NCBI RefSeq assembly: GCF_002761755.1
Contig: NZ_PEOG01000020.1
Coordinates: 28,885 to 92,884 of the forward strand
Direction of reading: 5' to 3'
Length of the DNA: 64,000 nucleotides
Origin: Roseateles chitinivorans
GTDB taxonomy: Bacteria; Pseudomonadota; Gammaproteobacteria; Burkholderiales; Burkholderiaceae_C
Part shown: positions 53,371-63,822 of the stretch, one piece after another
Layout: every line of letters starts with the position of its first letter
Position numbering within the stretch: the stretch's first letter is position 1
The notes under the pieces: generated by a model
Told to the model about the DNA's origin: nothing
What the model saw: the letters and a program-made list of their open reading frames with translations, nothing else
Database searches by the model: none
Position numbers and translations under genes: made by a program

Positions 53371-55473
53371 TCACTTCGCCCTGGCGGTCATGATCGCGTC
53401 CGCGACGTTCTTCGGTGCTTCGGAGTAATGCTTGAACTCCATCGTGTAGGTCGCGCGGCCCTGGGTCGCCGAGCGCAGCGCGGTCGAGTACCCGAACATC
53501 TCCGACAGCGGCACCTCCGCCTTGATGATCTTGCCGCCGCCGACCATGTCGTCCATGCCCTGCACCATGCCGCGACGGCTGGACAGGTCGCCCATCACCG
53601 TCCCCGCATAGTCCTCCGGCGTCTCGACCTCCACCGCCATCATCGGCTCCAGGATCACCGGGCTGGCACGCCGGCACGCTTCCTTGAAGCCCATCGACGC
53701 AGCCATCTTGAACGCGTTCTCGTTCGAGTCCACGTCGTGGTACGAGCCGAAGGTCAGCGTGACCTTCACGTCCACCACCGGATAGCCCGCCAGCACGCCA
53801 TTGGGCAAGGTGTCGATCACGCCCTTCTCCACCGCGGGGATGTACTCGCGCGGCACCACGCCACCCTTGATGGCATCGACGAACTCGAAGCCCTTGCCCG
53901 GCTCGAGCGGCTCCACGGTCAGCACCACATGCCCGTACTGGCCCTTGCCGCCGGACTGGCGCACGAACTTGCCTTCCACGTCCTCCACCTTCTTGCGCAC
54001 CGTCTCGCGATAGGCGACCTGCGGCTTGCCCACGTTCGCCTCGACGCTGAACTCGCGCTTCATGCGGTCCACGATGATCTCGAGGTGCAGCTCGCCCATG
54101 CCGGAGATGATGGTCTGGCCGGACTCCTCGTCGGTGCGAACGCGGAACGACGGATCTTCCGCGGCCAGGCGACCCAGCGCGATGCCCATCTTCTCCTGGT
54201 CGGCCTTGGTCTTGGGCTCGACGGCCTGCGAGATCACCGGCTCCGGGAACACCATCTTCTCGAGCGTGATGATCGACTCCGGATCGCACAGCGTCTCGCC
54301 GGTGGTGACGTCCTTCAGGCCCACGCAGGCGGCGATGTCACCGGCCAGGATCTCCTTGATCTCCTCGCGCTGGTTGGCATGCATCTGCAGGATCCGGCCG
54401 ATGCGCTCCTTCTTGCCCCGCGTCGGGTTGTAGACCGAGTCGCCCGACTTCAGCACGCCCGAGTACACCCGCACGAAGGTCAGCTGGCCCACATACGGAT
54501 CGGTCATCAGCTTGAAGGCGAGGGCGCTGAACTTCTCGTTGTCGTCGGCCTTGCGGGTCGTGTCCTGTTCGTCGTCGTCGGTGCCGTGCACCGGCGGAAT
54601 GTCGATCGGCGACGGCATGAAATCGATCACCGCGTCCAGCATCCGCTGCACGCCCTTGTTCTTGAACGCGGTGCCGCACAGCATCGGCTGGATCTCCCCC
54701 GCGATGGTCCGCTGGCGGATCGCGCGCTTGATCTCGTCCTCGCTCAGCTCGCCGCTCTCGAGGTACTTGTTCATCAGCTCCTCGTCCGCCTCGGCGGCGG
54801 CCTCGACCATCTTCTCGCGCCACTCCTGCGCCTTGGCCTTCAGGTCGGCGGGGATCTCCTGGTACTCGAACTTCATCCCTTGCGAGGCCTCGTCCCAGAT
54901 GATGGCCTTCATCTTGAGCAGGTCGATCACGCCCTTGAACTGGTCCTCGGCGCCGATCGGCAGCACGATCGGCACCGGGTTGGCCTTGAGCCGGTCCACC
55001 ATCATCTGGCGCACCCGATAGAAGTCCGCGCCGATGCGGTCCATCTTGTTCACGAAAGCCAGCCGCGGCACCTTGTACTTGTTGGCCTGGCGCCAGACGG
55101 TCTCGGACTGCGGCTGCACGCCGCCCACCGAGTCGTACACCATCACCGCGCCGTCGAGCACCCGCATCGAGCGCTCCACCTCGATGGTGAAGTCCACGTG
55201 CCCCGGGGTGTCGATGATGTTGATGCGGTGCTCCGGGTAGGACAGGTCCATGCCCTTCCAGAAGCAGGTCGTCGCGGCGGACGTGATCGTGATGCCGCGC
55301 TCCTGTTCCTGTTCCATCCAGTCCATCGTCGCGGCGCCGTCGTGCACCTCGCCGATCTTGTGGTTGACCCCGGTGTAGAACAGGATGCGCTCCGTCGTCG
55401 TCGTCTTGCCGGCGTCGATGTGCGCCGAGATGCCGATGTTGCGGTAGTGCTCGATGGGGGTCTTGCGGGACAT
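53371..55473 (-). CDS. fusA: Elongation factor G
   Basis: A 700-residue translational GTPase that drives ribosome translocation and recycling. The G1 loop is in [21 protein letters not shown]3 in [12 protein letters not shown], and [10 protein letters not shown] is G4. The domain IV segment is [24 protein letters not shown]. The start at ATG 55473 has GGAGA 8 bases upstream. It stands alone, not next to rpsG and tufA, so it is probably a second copy of EF-G. An intrinsic terminator follows the stop. Confidence 0.96.
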   Translation of the reverse strand: MSRKTPIEHYRNIGISAHIDAGKTTTTERILFYTGVNHKIGEVHDGAATMDWMEQEQERGITITSAATTCFWKGMDLSYPEHRINIIDTPGHVDFTIEVERSMRVLDGAVMVYDSVGGVQPQSETVWRQANKYKVPRLAFVNKMDRIGADFYRVRQMMVDRLKANPVPIVLPIGAEDQFKGVIDLLKMKAIIWDEASQGMKFEYQEIPADLKAKAQEWREKMVEAAAEADEELMNKYLESGELSEDEIKRAIRQRTIAGEIQPMLCGTAFKNKGVQRMLDAVIDFMPSPIDIPPVHGTDDDEQDTTRKADDNEKFSALAFKLMTDPYVGQLTFVRVYSGVLKSGDSVYNPTRGKKERIGRILQMHANQREEIKEILAGDIAACVGLKDVTTGETLCDPESIITLEKMVFPEPVISQAVEPKTKADQEKMGIALGRLAAEDPSFRVRTDEESGQTIISGMGELHLEIIVDRMKREFSVEANVGKPQVAYRETVRKKVEDVEGKFVRQSGGKGQYGHVVLTVEPLEPGKGFEFVDAIKGGVVPREYIPAVEKGVIDTLPNGVLAGYPVVDVKVTLTFGSYHDVDSNENAFKMAASMGFKEACRRASPVILEPMMAVEVETPEDYAGTVMGDLSSRRGMVQGMDDMVGGGKIIKAEVPLSEMFGYSTALRSATQGRATYTMEFKHYSEAPKNVADAIMTARAK

Positions 55474-55783
55474 GGTGGTCTCCAGTGGCGATGAACGACC
55501 CGGGGACGCCAGCTTCATGGGAGGCGGCCGCCGAGTCCGAAAGCCGATCAATGTAGCGACAAGCCATGACGGCCGCCATCCGCCGCATGGAAGAGCCCCG
55601 GCGCCCTGGGGATGAGTCCTTCGGCTCCCATCCTGGGGCGCGCAAGCGTCACTTTTTCCCTCGAAGTGGTCGGCATCCCCTGAATGAGGGGCGCCCTGAA
55701 GGGCGAATTCCGGAGTTTCCGGGCGGTTACGTCACGTCACACCTATACATTCGTTCACTCGAACGAGGTACCAGGGAGTTGAA
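55474..55783. other. Intergenic region between fusA and a small exported protein
   Basis: A 310-bp gene-free stretch between two divergent genes. It holds a hairpin CGCCCT-GA-AGGGCG (55692-55705), a direct repeat ACGTCACGTCAC (55730-55740 region), a TATACA hexamer (55744-55749), and an inverted repeat TCGTTC-ACTC-GAACGA (55751-55766). The last two could be promoter and operator of the small protein gene. I see no ORF worth reporting. Confidence 0.7.
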
Positions 55784-56080
55784 GTGAGATCGCATGTTTT
55801 TGTCAGCCTGTTGGGAGCAGGCGCCCTTGTGATGGGCCTGATGTCCGGCCCGGTCGTCGCCCGGGCCGCCCCGGTGGTGGAGGTCGGGATGAGCTGCACG
55901 GTCGCCGATGGCTGGTGGTCCTTGGACCGCGAGCGGCCGGTGCAGCCGGAGCCGGTGAAGGTGCTGGCGATCAAGGCGCTGACCACCGGCGCGCCCGGCG
56001 CCTGGGTGCAGCCCTCGCGGGGCAAGCTGACCGAGCACCAGCTGCACATCGCGCTGGACCGCCTCAGCGACTGTCGCTGA
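55784..56080 (+). CDS. Small exported protein of unknown function
   Basis: A 98-residue protein with a signal peptide (VFVSLLGAGALVMGLMSGPVVARAAP, cleavage near residue 29). The mature part contains two cysteines (MSCTVADGWW and LSDCR), which could form a disulfide, and no motif I recognise. The start is GTG 55784, with GGGAG 5-9 bases upstream. An inverted repeat precedes it. Its downstream neighbour purL is read in the same direction after 136 bp but has its own promoter-like -10. Function unknown. Confidence 0.7.
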   Translation: MRSHVFVSLLGAGALVMGLMSGPVVARAAPVVEVGMSCTVADGWWSLDRERPVQPEPVKVLAIKALTTGAPGAWVQPSRGKLTEHQLHIALDRLSDCR

Positions 56081-56162
56081 CGCGCGGCAGAGGCGCCCGC
56101 CGGTGCGGGCCTCGCAGGGGCGCGCCGGCGGGGGTAAACCCGGGTCGCCCGGCGGCGCTGGC

Positions 56163-56168
56163 TAGAAT
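56163..56168 (+). promoter_or_regulatory. -10-like element of purL
   Basis: TAGAAT, 49 bp upstream of purL. The flank GCTAGAATGCCGGGCT resembles the one at the BMP gene. No good -35 match was seen. Confidence 0.4.
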
Positions 56169-56216
56169 GCCGGGCTTCACCGCCGCGGCGCGCGCGGCGC
56201 AACCCCCTGGGATCCC

Positions 56217-59200
56217 ATGGCCAGCACCACCTCCTCCAAGCATCTGATTCACTTCGAGGGGGGCAATGCCCTCTCGTCCTTCCGGGCCGCGGCGCTGCTG
56301 GCGCGTCTGCAGGCCGTCAGCGACCGCATCACCGCGGTGCATGCCCGTCATGTCCATTGGGTCTGGACCGACACGGCGCTGGATGCGGAAGGCCGCGACA
56401 AGCTGGCCTCGCTGCTGGACTATGGCGATCGCTACGAAGGCACCGCCGAGGGCGCGCTGATCGTCGTCGCCCCGCGCCTGGGCACGCTGAGCCCCTGGGC
56501 CTCCAAGGCCACCGACATCGCCCACAACTGCGGCCTGGCGCTGCATCGCGTGGAGCGGGTCACCGAGTTCCGCTTGACCCTCAAGTCCGGGCTGCTGGCC
56601 GGGCTGACCGGCGGTGCCAAGCCGCTGACCCAGGAGGAACTGCTGGCCTGCGCCGACCTGCTGCACGACCGCATGACCGAGAGCGTGCTGCTGTCGCGCG
56701 AGGACGCCGCCCACCTGTTCGACGAGAAACAGGCCCAGCCGCTCGCCCATGTGCAGGTGCAGGCCCGCGGCCGCGCCGCGCTGGAGGAGGCCAACGGCGC
56801 CTGGGGCCTGGCGCTGTCCGACGACGAGATCGACTACCTCGTCGCCGCCTTCACCAAGCTGGGTCGCGATCCCAGCGACGTCGAGCTGATGATGTTCGCG
56901 CAGGCCAACAGCGAGCACTGCCGCCACAAGATCTTCAACGCCCAGTTCACCATCGACGGCGAGGCGCAGCCGCTGTCGCTGTTCGGGATGATCCGCAACA
57001 CCGAGAAGGTGTCGCCGCAGCACACCGTCATCGCCTACGCCGACAACGCCGCGGTGATGGAAGGCCACACGATCGAGCGCTGGATGGCCGCCGGCGACCG
57101 CCGCGCGCCCAGGTACGAGGCCCGTGCCGAGACCGCGCATGTGCTGATGAAGGTCGAGACCCACAACCACCCGACGGCGATCTCCCCGCATCCGGGCGCG
57201 TCCACCGGCGCAGGCGGCGAGATCCGCGACGAGGGCGCCACCGGTCGCGGCGCCAAGCCCAAGGCCGGCCTGACCGGCTTCTCGGTCTCCAACCTGCATC
57301 TGCCCGGACTGAGCGAGCCGTGGGAGAAGGACCCGGTCGGCAAGCCCGCGCACATCGCCAGCGCGCTGCAGATCATGACCGAGGGCCCGCTGGGCGGCGC
57401 CGCCTTCAACAACGAGTTCGGCCGGCCGGCGCTGGGCGGCTACTTCCGCGTTTTCGAGCAGGACGTGGACGGTGTCCGCCGCGGCTATCACAAGCCGATC
57501 ATGATCGCCGGCGGCCTGGGCGCGATCCGCTCGGACCTGACCAAGAAGATCCAGTTCCCGGCCGGCTCGCTGCTGATCCAGCTCGGCGGTCCGGGCATGC
57601 GCATCGGCATGGGCGGCAGCGCCGCCAGTTCGATGGCCGCCGGCACCAACACCGCCGACCTGGACTTCGATTCGGTCCAGCGCGGCAATCCCGAGATCCA
57701 GCGCCGCGCGCAGGAAGTGCTCAACCATTGCTGGGGCCTGGCCGAGCGCAATCCCATCCTGGCGGTCCATGACGTCGGCGCGGGCGGCATCTCCAACGCC
57801 TTCCCCGAGCTGGTCAACGATGCCGGCCGCGGCGCGATCTTCGACCTGCGCAAGGTCCCGCTCGAGGAGAGCGGCCTGGCGCCCAAGGAGATCTGGTGCA
57901 ACGAGAGCCAGGAGCGCTATGTCCTGGTGATCGCGCCGGAGAGCCTCGAGCTGTTCACCGCGATGTGCGAGCGCGAGCGCTGCCCGTTCGCGGTCGTCGG
58001 CGTGACCACCGAGCAGCGCGAGCTGGTGCTGGAAGATGGCCCGGCCGGCGAGCGTGCCATCGACATGCCGATGGACGTGCTGCTGGGCAAGCCGCCCAAG
58101 ATGCACCGCGACGTGAAGCGGGTGACGCGCTCGGGCGGGACGCTGTCGCTGGACGGCGTCGACCTGGCCACGGCCGCGCGCACCGTGCTGCGCCATCCGA
58201 CGGTGGCCAGCAAGCGCTTCCTGGTCACCATCGGCGACCGCACCGTCGGTGGCCTGAACCACCGCGACCAGATGGTCGGTCCCTGGCAGGTGCCGGTGGC
58301 CGACTGCGCGGTCACCCTGTCCGACTTCAAGGGCTTCACCGGCGAGGCGATGAGCATGGGCGAGCGCACGCCGCTGGCCGCCGTCGACGCGCCCGCATCC
58401 GGCCGCGTCGCGGTCGCCGAGGCCATCCTCAACCTGCTGGCCGCGCCGATCGAGCTGCCGCGGGTGAAGCTGTCGGCCAACTGGATGGCCGCCTGCGGCG
58501 AGCCGGGCGAAGACGCGGCGCTGTACGACACCGTCAAGGCCGTCGGCATGGACCTGTGCCCGGCGCTGGGCATCTCCATCCCGGTGGGCAAGGATTCGCT
58601 GTCGATGCGCACCCGCTGGTCGGAAGACGGCGTCACCCGGCAGGTCACCGCGCCGGTCTCGCTGATCGTGACGGCCTTCGCCTCGCTGGCCGACGTCCGC
58701 GGCACGCTGACGCCGCAGCTGCGCGATGGCGACACCACGCTGGTGCTGGTCGACCTCGGCCAGGGCCGCATGCGCATGGGCGGGTCGATCCTGGCGCAGA
58801 CGCTGAACCAGTTCGGCCCCGAGGTGCCCGACCTCGACGATCCGGCGCTGCTCAAGGCGCTGGTGGGGGCGGTCAACGACCTGCGCGGCCAGGGCAAGCT
58901 GCTGGCCTACCACGACCGCAGCGACGGCGGCCTGTTCGCCGCGGCGCTGGAGATGGGCTTCGCCGGCCAGCGCGGCGTCAGCCTCAACGTCGACATGCTG
59001 GTCACCGAGGGCGACGGCATCAGCGACAGCCGCGCCGAGATGGGCGACTCCAAGAACTGGGCCTCGCAGGTCAGCGCGCGCCGCGAGGAGCTGACGCTGA
59101 AGGCGCTGTTCAACGAGGAACTGGGCGTGCTGCTGCAGGTCGCCACCGCCGATCGCGACGCGGTGCTGCAGACGCTGCGGGCCCATGGCCTGTCGCGGAT

Positions 59201-60221
59201 CTCGCACGTCGTCGGCAAGACCAACGACACGAAGCAGGCCGAGGTCTGGCGCGATGCCCGGAAGGTCTTCGCCGCGCCGCTCAACGAGCTGCAGCAGGAG
59301 TGGGACCAGGTGTCCTGGCGCATCGCCCGCGACCGCGACAACCCCGCCTGCGCGGACCAGGAGCATGCGCTGGCCGGCACGCCCGGCAAGGGCCTGCACT
59401 GGTTGCCGAGCTTCGATGCGAAGGACGACGTCGCGGCGCCGTTCATCGCCAGCGGCGTGCGGCCCAAGGTCGCGATCCTGCGCGAGCAGGGCGTCAACTC
59501 GCATGTCGAGATGGCCTATGCGATGGCACAGGCCGGCTTCGACGCCTATGACGTGCACATGAGCGACCTGCAGGCCGGCGCGGTCGACCTGAAGGACTTC
59601 AAGGGCTTCGTCGCCTGCGGTGGCTTCAGCTACGGCGACACGCTGGGCGCGGGCGAGGGCTGGGCGCGGTCCATCCTGTTCAACCCGGTGCTGAAGGCGG
59701 CGTTCGAGGCCTTCTTCGCCCGCCCGGACAGCTTCGCGCTGGGGGTCTGCAATGGCTGCCAGATGCTGGCGGCGCTGTCGCCGATGATTCCGGGCGCCGA
59801 GCACTGGCCGAAGTTCGTCCGCAACCGCAGTGAGCAGTTCGAGGCCCGCCTGGCGCAGGTCGAGATCGTCGATTCGCCGAGCATCTTCTTCACCGGCATG
59901 GCCGGCAGCCGCCTGCCGATCGCGGTCGCGCACGGCGAGGGTTTCGCGGACTTCTCGCAGCGCGGCAACCCGGACCGGGTGCTGCGCGCGATGCGCTATG
60001 TCGACGGCGACGGCCAGCCGACCGAGCAGTACCCGCTGAACCCCAACGGCAGCCCGCAGGGCCTGACCGCGGTGACCACGGCGGATGGCCGCTTCACCGC
60101 GCTGATGCCGCATCCGGAGCGTGTCTTCCGCAACATCCAGATGAGCTGGAGCGGCGGCGACGCGGGCGAGTTCAGCCCCTGGATGCGGATGTTCCGCAAC
60201 GCGCGCAAGTGGGTGGGATGA
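56217..60221 (+). CDS. purL: Phosphoribosylformylglycinamidine synthase, large single-chain form
   Basis: A 1334-residue enzyme for the fourth step of purine synthesis, making FGAM from FGAR, ATP and glutamine. The N-terminal and linker regions run to about residue 210, then two AIR-synthase-like halves with [24 protein letters not shown] and GGSAASSM, and the C-terminal glutaminase (about 1075-1334) with the nucleophile in [10 protein letters not shown] and the catalytic His in MPHPERVF. Length matches the gammaproteobacterial/betaproteobacterial single-polypeptide type. A terminator follows. Confidence 0.97.
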   Translation: MASTTSSKHLIHFEGGNALSSFRAAALLARLQAVSDRITAVHARHVHWVWTDTALDAEGRDKLASLLDYGDRYEGTAEGALIVVAPRLGTLSPWASKATDIAHNCGLALHRVERVTEFRLTLKSGLLAGLTGGAKPLTQEELLACADLLHDRMTESVLLSREDAAHLFDEKQAQPLAHVQVQARGRAALEEANGAWGLALSDDEIDYLVAAFTKLGRDPSDVELMMFAQANSEHCRHKIFNAQFTIDGEAQPLSLFGMIRNTEKVSPQHTVIAYADNAAVMEGHTIERWMAAGDRRAPRYEARAETAHVLMKVETHNHPTAISPHPGASTGAGGEIRDEGATGRGAKPKAGLTGFSVSNLHLPGLSEPWEKDPVGKPAHIASALQIMTEGPLGGAAFNNEFGRPALGGYFRVFEQDVDGVRRGYHKPIMIAGGLGAIRSDLTKKIQFPAGSLLIQLGGPGMRIGMGGSAASSMAAGTNTADLDFDSVQRGNPEIQRRAQEVLNHCWGLAERNPILAVHDVGAGGISNAFPELVNDAGRGAIFDLRKVPLEESGLAPKEIWCNESQERYVLVIAPESLELFTAMCERERCPFAVVGVTTEQRELVLEDGPAGERAIDMPMDVLLGKPPKMHRDVKRVTRSGGTLSLDGVDLATAARTVLRHPTVASKRFLVTIGDRTVGGLNHRDQMVGPWQVPVADCAVTLSDFKGFTGEAMSMGERTPLAAVDAPASGRVAVAEAILNLLAAPIELPRVKLSANWMAACGEPGEDAALYDTVKAVGMDLCPALGISIPVGKDSLSMRTRWSEDGVTRQVTAPVSLIVTAFASLADVRGTLTPQLRDGDTTLVLVDLGQGRMRMGGSILAQTLNQFGPEVPDLDDPALLKALVGAVNDLRGQGKLLAYHDRSDGGLFAAALEMGFAGQRGVSLNVDMLVTEGDGISDSRAEMGDSKNWASQVSARREELTLKALFNEELGVLLQVATADRDAVLQTLRAHGLSRISHVVGKTNDTKQAEVWRDARKVFAAPLNELQQEWDQVSWRIARDRDNPACADQEHALAGTPGKGLHWLPSFDAKDDVAAPFIASGVRPKVAILREQGVNSHVEMAYAMAQAGFDAYDVHMSDLQAGAVDLKDFKGFVACGGFSYGDTLGAGEGWARSILFNPVLKAAFEAFFARPDSFALGVCNGCQMLAALSPMIPGAEHWPKFVRNRSEQFEARLAQVEIVDSPSIFFTGMAGSRLPIAVAHGEGFADFSQRGNPDRVLRAMRYVDGDGQPTEQYPLNPNGSPQGLTAVTTADGRFTALMPHPERVFRNIQMSWSGGDAGEFSPWMRMFRNARKWVG

Positions 60222-60251
60222 CCCCGCGACGCTGACCGCGACGCGCAAGAC

Positions 60252-60283
60252 AAAGGGCCACGCTCATGCGTGGCCCTTTTCAT
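60252..60283. terminator. Terminator after purL
   Basis: Arms AAAGGGCCACGC (60252-60263) and GCGTGGCCCTTT (60268-60279), loop TCAT, with TTTT on the plus side and AAAA-type sequence on the other. It lies between convergent purL and LLM genes and may be bidirectional. Confidence 0.85.
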
Positions 60284-60296
60284 TGCCGCTTCGTTG

Positions 60297-61289
60297 TCAG
60301 CCCGCCATCACTCCCGACAGAAGCTCATACGAGCGCCTGCGCGCGGCGGAGTCATGCACCGCGCAAGCGACGATGAACTCGTCGGCGCCCGTGCGCTCGA
60401 GCGTTGCCGCGAGCCCTTCCCGCACGGTGCGCGGTGACCCGACGATGGACTCGGACAGCATCCGCTCGACCGCCAGTTGCTCGCCCGCGGTCCAGAGGTC
60501 GGCCATCTGGTCGACCGGCCGCGGCAGCGGCCCGCGCTGGCCGCGCTGCATGCCGAGGAAGCGCTGCTGCAAGGAGGTGAACAGGCGCTGCGCCTGCGCG
60601 TCCGTGTCGGCGACGATGACATTCAATCCCACCGCCGCGTAGGGCCGCGGATGCCGGGCGCTGGGCCGGTACTGCTCCCGGTACATCTCCAGCGCCTGCA
60701 TCAGCATCGCCGGCGCGAAGTGCGACGCGAACGCGAATGGCAACCCCAGGTAGGCCGCCAGCTGCGCACCGTACAGGCTCGAGCCCAGCAGCCAGATCGG
60801 CACCTCGGTGCCCTGGCCCGGGATCGCGCGCACGACCTGGCCCTCCTGCTCGGGCGCGAGGTAGGCGGTCAGCTCCAGCACGTCCTCGGGGAAGCGGTCC
60901 TCGTGCGCCGTCGACAGGTGACGGCGCAACGCGCGCATCGTCGGGCCGTCGGTGCCAGGCGCGCGGCCCAGGCCCAGGTCGATGCGGCCGGGGAACAGGG
61001 TCGCCAGCGTGCCGAACTGCTCCGCGATCGTCAGCGGCGCGTGGTTGGGCAGCATGATGCCGCCCGAGCCGACCCGGATCGTCGAGGTCGCCGCCGCGAT
61101 CTGGCCGATCAGCACCGCGGTGGCCGAGGAGGCGACGCCGTCCATGTTGTGATGCTCCGCGACCCAGTAACGGGTGTAGCCGAGCCGTTCGGCATGCTGC
61201 GCGAGGGCGATGCTGTCGTGGAGGGCCTGGGCGGCGGTGCCGCCCTCGACGATGGGGGCGAGGTCGAGGATCGAGAGACGAGGATGCAT
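60297..61289 (-). CDS. LLM-class flavin-dependent oxidoreductase
   Basis: A 330-residue luciferase-like monooxygenase of the MsnO8/YhbW type. Visible features are [19 protein letters not shown] at the N-terminus, [15 protein letters not shown] (about residue 42), the flavin-binding segments [42 protein letters not shown], and [27 protein letters not shown]. Such enzymes use reduced flavin and oxygen. Substrate unknown. It is convergent with purL and lies 102 bp downstream of the htrA-type gene. Confidence 0.88.
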   Translation of the reverse strand: MHPRLSILDLAPIVEGGTAAQALHDSIALAQHAERLGYTRYWVAEHHNMDGVASSATAVLIGQIAAATSTIRVGSGGIMLPNHAPLTIAEQFGTLATLFPGRIDLGLGRAPGTDGPTMRALRRHLSTAHEDRFPEDVLELTAYLAPEQEGQVVRAIPGQGTEVPIWLLGSSLYGAQLAAYLGLPFAFASHFAPAMLMQALEMYREQYRPSARHPRPYAAVGLNVIVADTDAQAQRLFTSLQQRFLGMQRGQRGPLPRPVDQMADLWTAGEQLAVERMLSESIVGSPRTVREGLAATLERTGADEFIVACAVHDSAARRRSYELLSGVMAG

Positions 61290-61391
61290 GGGCGCGCAGT
61301 CTAGGCGCGGGTCCCGGACCGGGGCGGCGGCAGGGTTATCGCCGGATGCGGTAGGACGCCGCCGCCGACCGGGCCGCCGCGATGCCGTCCC

Positions 61392-62459
61392 TCAGTCGCT
61401 GCCGAGCTGTGCCTGCACCTGCCGCGTCTTGCCGCCGTTCCACACGGTCAGGGTGACCTTGTCGCCGACCTGGCGCTCCTCGAGCTCGCTGAGCAGTTCG
61501 TCCAGGTCGGCCACCGGCTTGCCGTTGACCGCGGTGATGACGTCACCGCCGACGATGCGTCCGTCGCGGCCGCGCATGAAGGGCTGCAGGCCCGCGCGTT
61601 GCGCCCCGCCGCCGGCCTGCAGGCCGATCAGCACCACGCCCTTGGGCAGGCGCAGCACCTCGCGCAACTGCTCGGTGCCGGCGGTCAGTCCCAGCGCCGG
61701 TCGGATCACCCGGCCATGCTTGATCAGCTGCGGCACGACGCGGTTCACCTCGTCGGCCGGGATCGCGAAGCCGATGCCGTTGCTGCCGCCGCTCGGACTG
61801 AAGATCGAGGTGTTCACGCCGATCAGCCGGCCCGCCGAATCGAGCAGCGGCCCGCCCGAGTTGCCAGGATTGATCGCGGCGTCGGTCTGGATCGCACCGC
61901 GGATCGTGCGCTGCGTCATCGACTCGATCTCGCGGTTCAGCGCCGAGACGATGCCGCGGGTGAGCGTCTGGTCCAGGCCGAAGGGGTTGCCGATCGCGTA
62001 CACCGTCTGGCCGACCAGCAGGTCGCGGCTGCTGCCCATCGGCACCGGCTGGAGCTTCTCCCGCGGCGCGGCGATGCGCAGCACGGCCAGGTCGCGGTCG
62101 GGATCGACGCCGACCAGCGTCGCGTCGTACGCGGTCTGATCGGACAGCGTCACCTTCGCCGCCGACGCGCCGCGGATCACATGGAAGTTGGTGACGATGT
62201 GCCCCCGCTCATCCCACAGGAAGCCGGAACCGGTGCCGCTGGGCACCTCCGTCACGTTGCGGGAGAAGAAGTCGCGCTGCTGCGCCAGCGTCGTGATGTG
62301 CACCACCGAGGGCGACACCTTGCGGAACACCGCGATGTTGTTCTGCTCCTGGGCGTCGAGCGGGCCGCGCGGCGAGACCGGGCGCGGTTGTTGGGCGTGG
62401 GCCCAAGCGGAGAGAGTGAGGGCCAGGGCGGCAAGCAGGAGGGTCGTCGTGCGGCGCAT
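61392..62459 (-). CDS. HtrA/DegP-type serine protease with one PDZ domain
   Basis: A 355-residue periplasmic serine protease. A signal peptide (TTLLLAALALTLSAWAHAQ) is followed by the trypsin-like fold with catalytic His in GHIVTNFHVIRG, Asp in PDRDLAVLRIA, and Ser in AINPGNSGGPLLDS, and then a single PDZ domain (about residues 250-345, GVVLIGLQAGGGAQRAG). One PDZ domain fits DegS-like, but no N-terminal anchor is evident beyond the signal peptide. It performs periplasmic quality control. It is separated from the upstream HD-GYP gene by 190 bp. Confidence 0.9.
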   Translation of the reverse strand: MRRTTTLLLAALALTLSAWAHAQQPRPVSPRGPLDAQEQNNIAVFRKVSPSVVHITTLAQQRDFFSRNVTEVPSGTGSGFLWDERGHIVTNFHVIRGASAAKVTLSDQTAYDATLVGVDPDRDLAVLRIAAPREKLQPVPMGSSRDLLVGQTVYAIGNPFGLDQTLTRGIVSALNREIESMTQRTIRGAIQTDAAINPGNSGGPLLDSAGRLIGVNTSIFSPSGGSNGIGFAIPADEVNRVVPQLIKHGRVIRPALGLTAGTEQLREVLRLPKGVVLIGLQAGGGAQRAGLQPFMRGRDGRIVGGDVITAVNGKPVADLDELLSELEERQVGDKVTLTVWNGGKTRQVQAQLGSD

Positions 62460-62530
62460 GGCGCGGGATTATGGCGGGGGATGCGCTGGCGGGGGCTCCC
62501 GTCCTGCGCCGGACCGGGCGTTGGCCGCCG

Positions 62531-62571
62531 ATGCATGGGGCACCGGCGGCAAGCGCCGGTACCCCACGCAT
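62531..62571. repeat. Imperfect long hairpin between HtrA and HD-GYP genes
   Basis: Left arm ATGCATGGGGCACCGGCG (62531-62548) pairs with right arm GCGCCGGTACCCCACGCAT (62553-62571), with two or three mismatches. It could be the end of the upstream HD-GYP transcript or an extragenic palindrome. No T-tract on the minus strand. Confidence 0.4.
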
Positions 62572-62649
62572 CGCCGTCCCCGATCACCGAGGCCCTCCCG
62601 CGTGGTGGGGAGGACCGCGGTGGGGATCAGGGGGAAGGACTGCGGGAGG

Positions 62650-63822
62650 TCATTCGGGGGCGGCCATCGTCGACTCGATCCAGTCCTGCTTGCGGCGCAG
62701 CGTCTCGTCGTCGTCGGCGAAGCGGCGCGCAATCTCCTGGAACTCGTCCTGGATGCGCAGGAAGGCGTCGACGACCTCCGGATCGAAATGGCTGCCGCGG
62801 CCCTGGACGATGATCGCGACCGCGTCTCCGTGCGGCATCGCGTCCTTGTAGACCCGGCGGCTGATCAGCGCGTCGTAGACGTCGGCCAGCGCCATCAGCC
62901 GTGCCGACAGCGGGATCGCCTCACCGCGCAGGCCCTCCGGATAGCCGGAACCGTCCCATTTCTCCTGGTGGCCGTAGGCGATGTCCTTGGCCGTCGACAG
63001 GAAGGCCACTGGCGTGCCGAGCTGGGCCTCGGCCTGGGCGATCGCGTCGCGGCCCAGCGCCGGGTGGGATTTCATGATCTCGAACTCGTCCGGCGTGAAG
63101 CGGCCCGGCTTGAGCAGGATGCGGTCGGGGATGCCCACCTTGCCGATGTCGTGCAGCGGCGCCGACTTGAACAGCGTGGCGATGTACTCCGGCGTCAGCA
63201 GCGCCTGCCAGCGCGGATGCCCGCGCAGCGCCTCGGCCAGCGCCTTGACGTAATGCTGGGTGCGCCGGATGTGGTTGCCGGTGTCGCTGTCCCGCGTCTC
63301 GGCCAGCGAGGCCATCGCCAGGATGGTCACGTCCTGGATCGCCGCCAGCTCCGCGGTGCGGCGCGCGACCTCGGCCTCCAGGTAGGCCGCCTTGTCCCGC
63401 AGGAAGTCCGCGCTGGCCTTCAGCCGCAGGTGCGTGCGCACGCGCGCCATCACGATCGGCGGACTGATCGGCTTGGTGATGTAGTCCACCGCGCCCAGCG
63501 CCAGCCCGCGCGTCTCGTCGGCCACGTCGGACCGGGCGGTCAGGAAGATCACCGGCACGTCGCGCGTGGCCGGGTCCGCCTTGAGCCGCTCGCAGACCTC
63601 GTGGCCGTCCATGCCCGGCATCATCACGTCGAGCAGGATCAGGTCGGGCCGCGGCTCGGCGCCGGCGATGCGCAGCGCCTTCTCGCCGTTGTTGGCGATC
63701 TTGACGCGGTAGCGGTCGCGCAGCAGCTCGCTCATCAGCGCGAGGTTGTCGGGCGTGTCGTCGACCACCAGCACGGTGGCGCCGTCGGTCGGGTCGGGGA
63801 TCGGCGCGGGGTGGGCGGTCAT
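62650..63822 (-). CDS. HD-GYP response regulator, putative cyclic-di-GMP phosphodiesterase
   Basis: A 390-residue protein. The receiver (about residues 15-135) has VLVVDDTPDNLALMSELL and the phospho-Asp in LILLDVMMPGMDG. A short helical linker leads to the HD-GYP domain (about 165-365), with HDIGKVGIPDRILLKPG (metal HD) and HQEKWDGSGYPEGLRG (GYP motif). Both motifs are intact, so c-di-GMP hydrolysis is likely. Its ATG overlaps the upstream gene's stop (ATGA), so the two proteins are probably made together. Confidence 0.93.
   Translation of the reverse strand: MTAHPAPIPDPTDGATVLVVDDTPDNLALMSELLRDRYRVKIANNGEKALRIAGAEPRPDLILLDVMMPGMDGHEVCERLKADPATRDVPVIFLTARSDVADETRGLALGAVDYITKPISPPIVMARVRTHLRLKASADFLRDKAAYLEAEVARRTAELAAIQDVTILAMASLAETRDSDTGNHIRRTQHYVKALAEALRGHPRWQALLTPEYIATLFKSAPLHDIGKVGIPDRILLKPGRFTPDEFEIMKSHPALGRDAIAQAEAQLGTPVAFLSTAKDIAYGHQEKWDGSGYPEGLRGEAIPLSARLMALADVYDALISRRVYKDAMPHGDAVAIIVQGRGSHFDPEVVDAFLRIQDEFQEIARRFADDDETLRRKQDWIESTMAAPE

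Noticed and set aside
56064..60248. A very long antisense open frame (1394 codons) opposite purL
   Set aside because: High-GC coding DNA keeps long open frames on the other strand. The translation has Arg/Ala/Val-rich low complexity, and the plus-strand frame gives a full purL.
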